The position numbers were made by a program, and so were the translations under genes. The notes below the pieces were generated by a model. The model worked only from the letters and a program-made list of their open reading frames with translations, had not been told where the DNA came from and did not search any database. DNA of 42,441 nt, from NCBI GenBank assembly GCA_964494475.1, contig CAZBRS010000045.1, forward strand, positions 1 to 42,441, in the 5' to 3' direction. The DNA comes from CAZBRS01 sp964494475. GTDB lineage: Bacteria > Myxococcota_A > UBA9042 > CAZBRS01. This document shows, piece after piece, positions 42,428 through 42,441 of the stretch. The number at the start of each line of letters is the position of its first letter. Position 1 is the first letter of the stretch.

Positions 42428-42441
42428 CGAGAGTGGCCCTC
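42424..42441 (+). CDS. Possible start of a following gene (partial)
   Basis: A GTG at 42424 overlaps the stop of the repeat protein gene (GTGA) and is open to the window edge (MTRVAL). The overlap style matches other gene junctions here, but six codons are too few to be sure. Confidence 0.3.

Overview
The window is GC-rich, densely coding bacterial DNA. It most resembles a former deltaproteobacterium (Myxococcota or Bradymonadota-like). The reasons are several Cys-rich or Asp/Ala-rich lipoproteins, an IPT/TIG-rich lipoprotein, a fused LysC-LysA enzyme, a DUF6178 protein, and a tig-clpP-clpX-lon cluster. It looks like a draft or metagenome scaffold: three runs of exactly 100 N (11354-11453, 28932-29031, 36119-36218) each cut a gene (holB and a DUF6178 gene, htpG, a cyclase-family gene), and two of them put the gene halves out of frame.

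Layout. 0-4 kb: a NarL/LuxR-type response regulator cut by the window edge, a decayed RelE/ParE toxin tail, an M23-type peptidase-like gene, then a minus-strand pair (radical SAM enzyme followed by a glycerophosphodiesterase lipoprotein). 4-8.1 kb: a 1341-residue lipoprotein built of TIG domains, a regulatory-like domain, a Cys-rich patch and a propeller-like end. 8.1-12.9 kb, minus strand: DUF6178 gene, gap, holB, ricT-like PSP1 gene, tatD. 13.0-13.4 kb: four tRNAs (Arg-TCT, Arg-TCG, Lys-CTT, Leu-TAG) behind a near-consensus promoter. 13.5-20.6 kb: the proteostasis block tig, clpP, clpX, lon, with a lipoprotein gene overlapping the lon stop. 20.6-27.7 kb: rtcB, an Asp/Ala-rich lipoprotein, a CPBP-type membrane protease, a tandem universal stress protein, a large HD-domain protein with SpoT-like ligands, and a DUF483-like gene overlapping a small membrane protein gene. 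27.7-29.6 kb: htpG.

29.6-33.15 kb is the accessory part. It holds a VapBC module followed by a small orphan gene, a BrnT-BrnA module, two diverged copies of a ~170 bp structured direct repeat that bracket these modules, a palindromic element fused to a short lysA-like fragment, and a lipoprotein gene broken by two in-frame stop codons. 33.15-39.4 kb returns to ordinary genes: the lysC-lysA fusion (minus), then a cyclase-family hydrolase, a GH36-like lipoprotein and a YaiI/UPF0178 gene joined by ATGA overlaps. 39.4-42.4 kb encodes a 1016-residue secreted protein with 14 tandem Cys-rich units that carry a DxDGDGCLEW-like signature, followed by lamin-tail-like and PKD-like domains.

Recurring themes are surface lipoproteins and protein quality control. 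Three genes (radical SAM, TIG lipoprotein, brnT) have a promoter -10 box 6-7 nt before the ATG, which suggests leaderless mRNAs. I found no CRISPR array, no transposase and no rRNA. The best candidates for something undescribed are the DGCLEW repeat protein, the HD protein, and the repeat-bracketed toxin-antitoxin patch.
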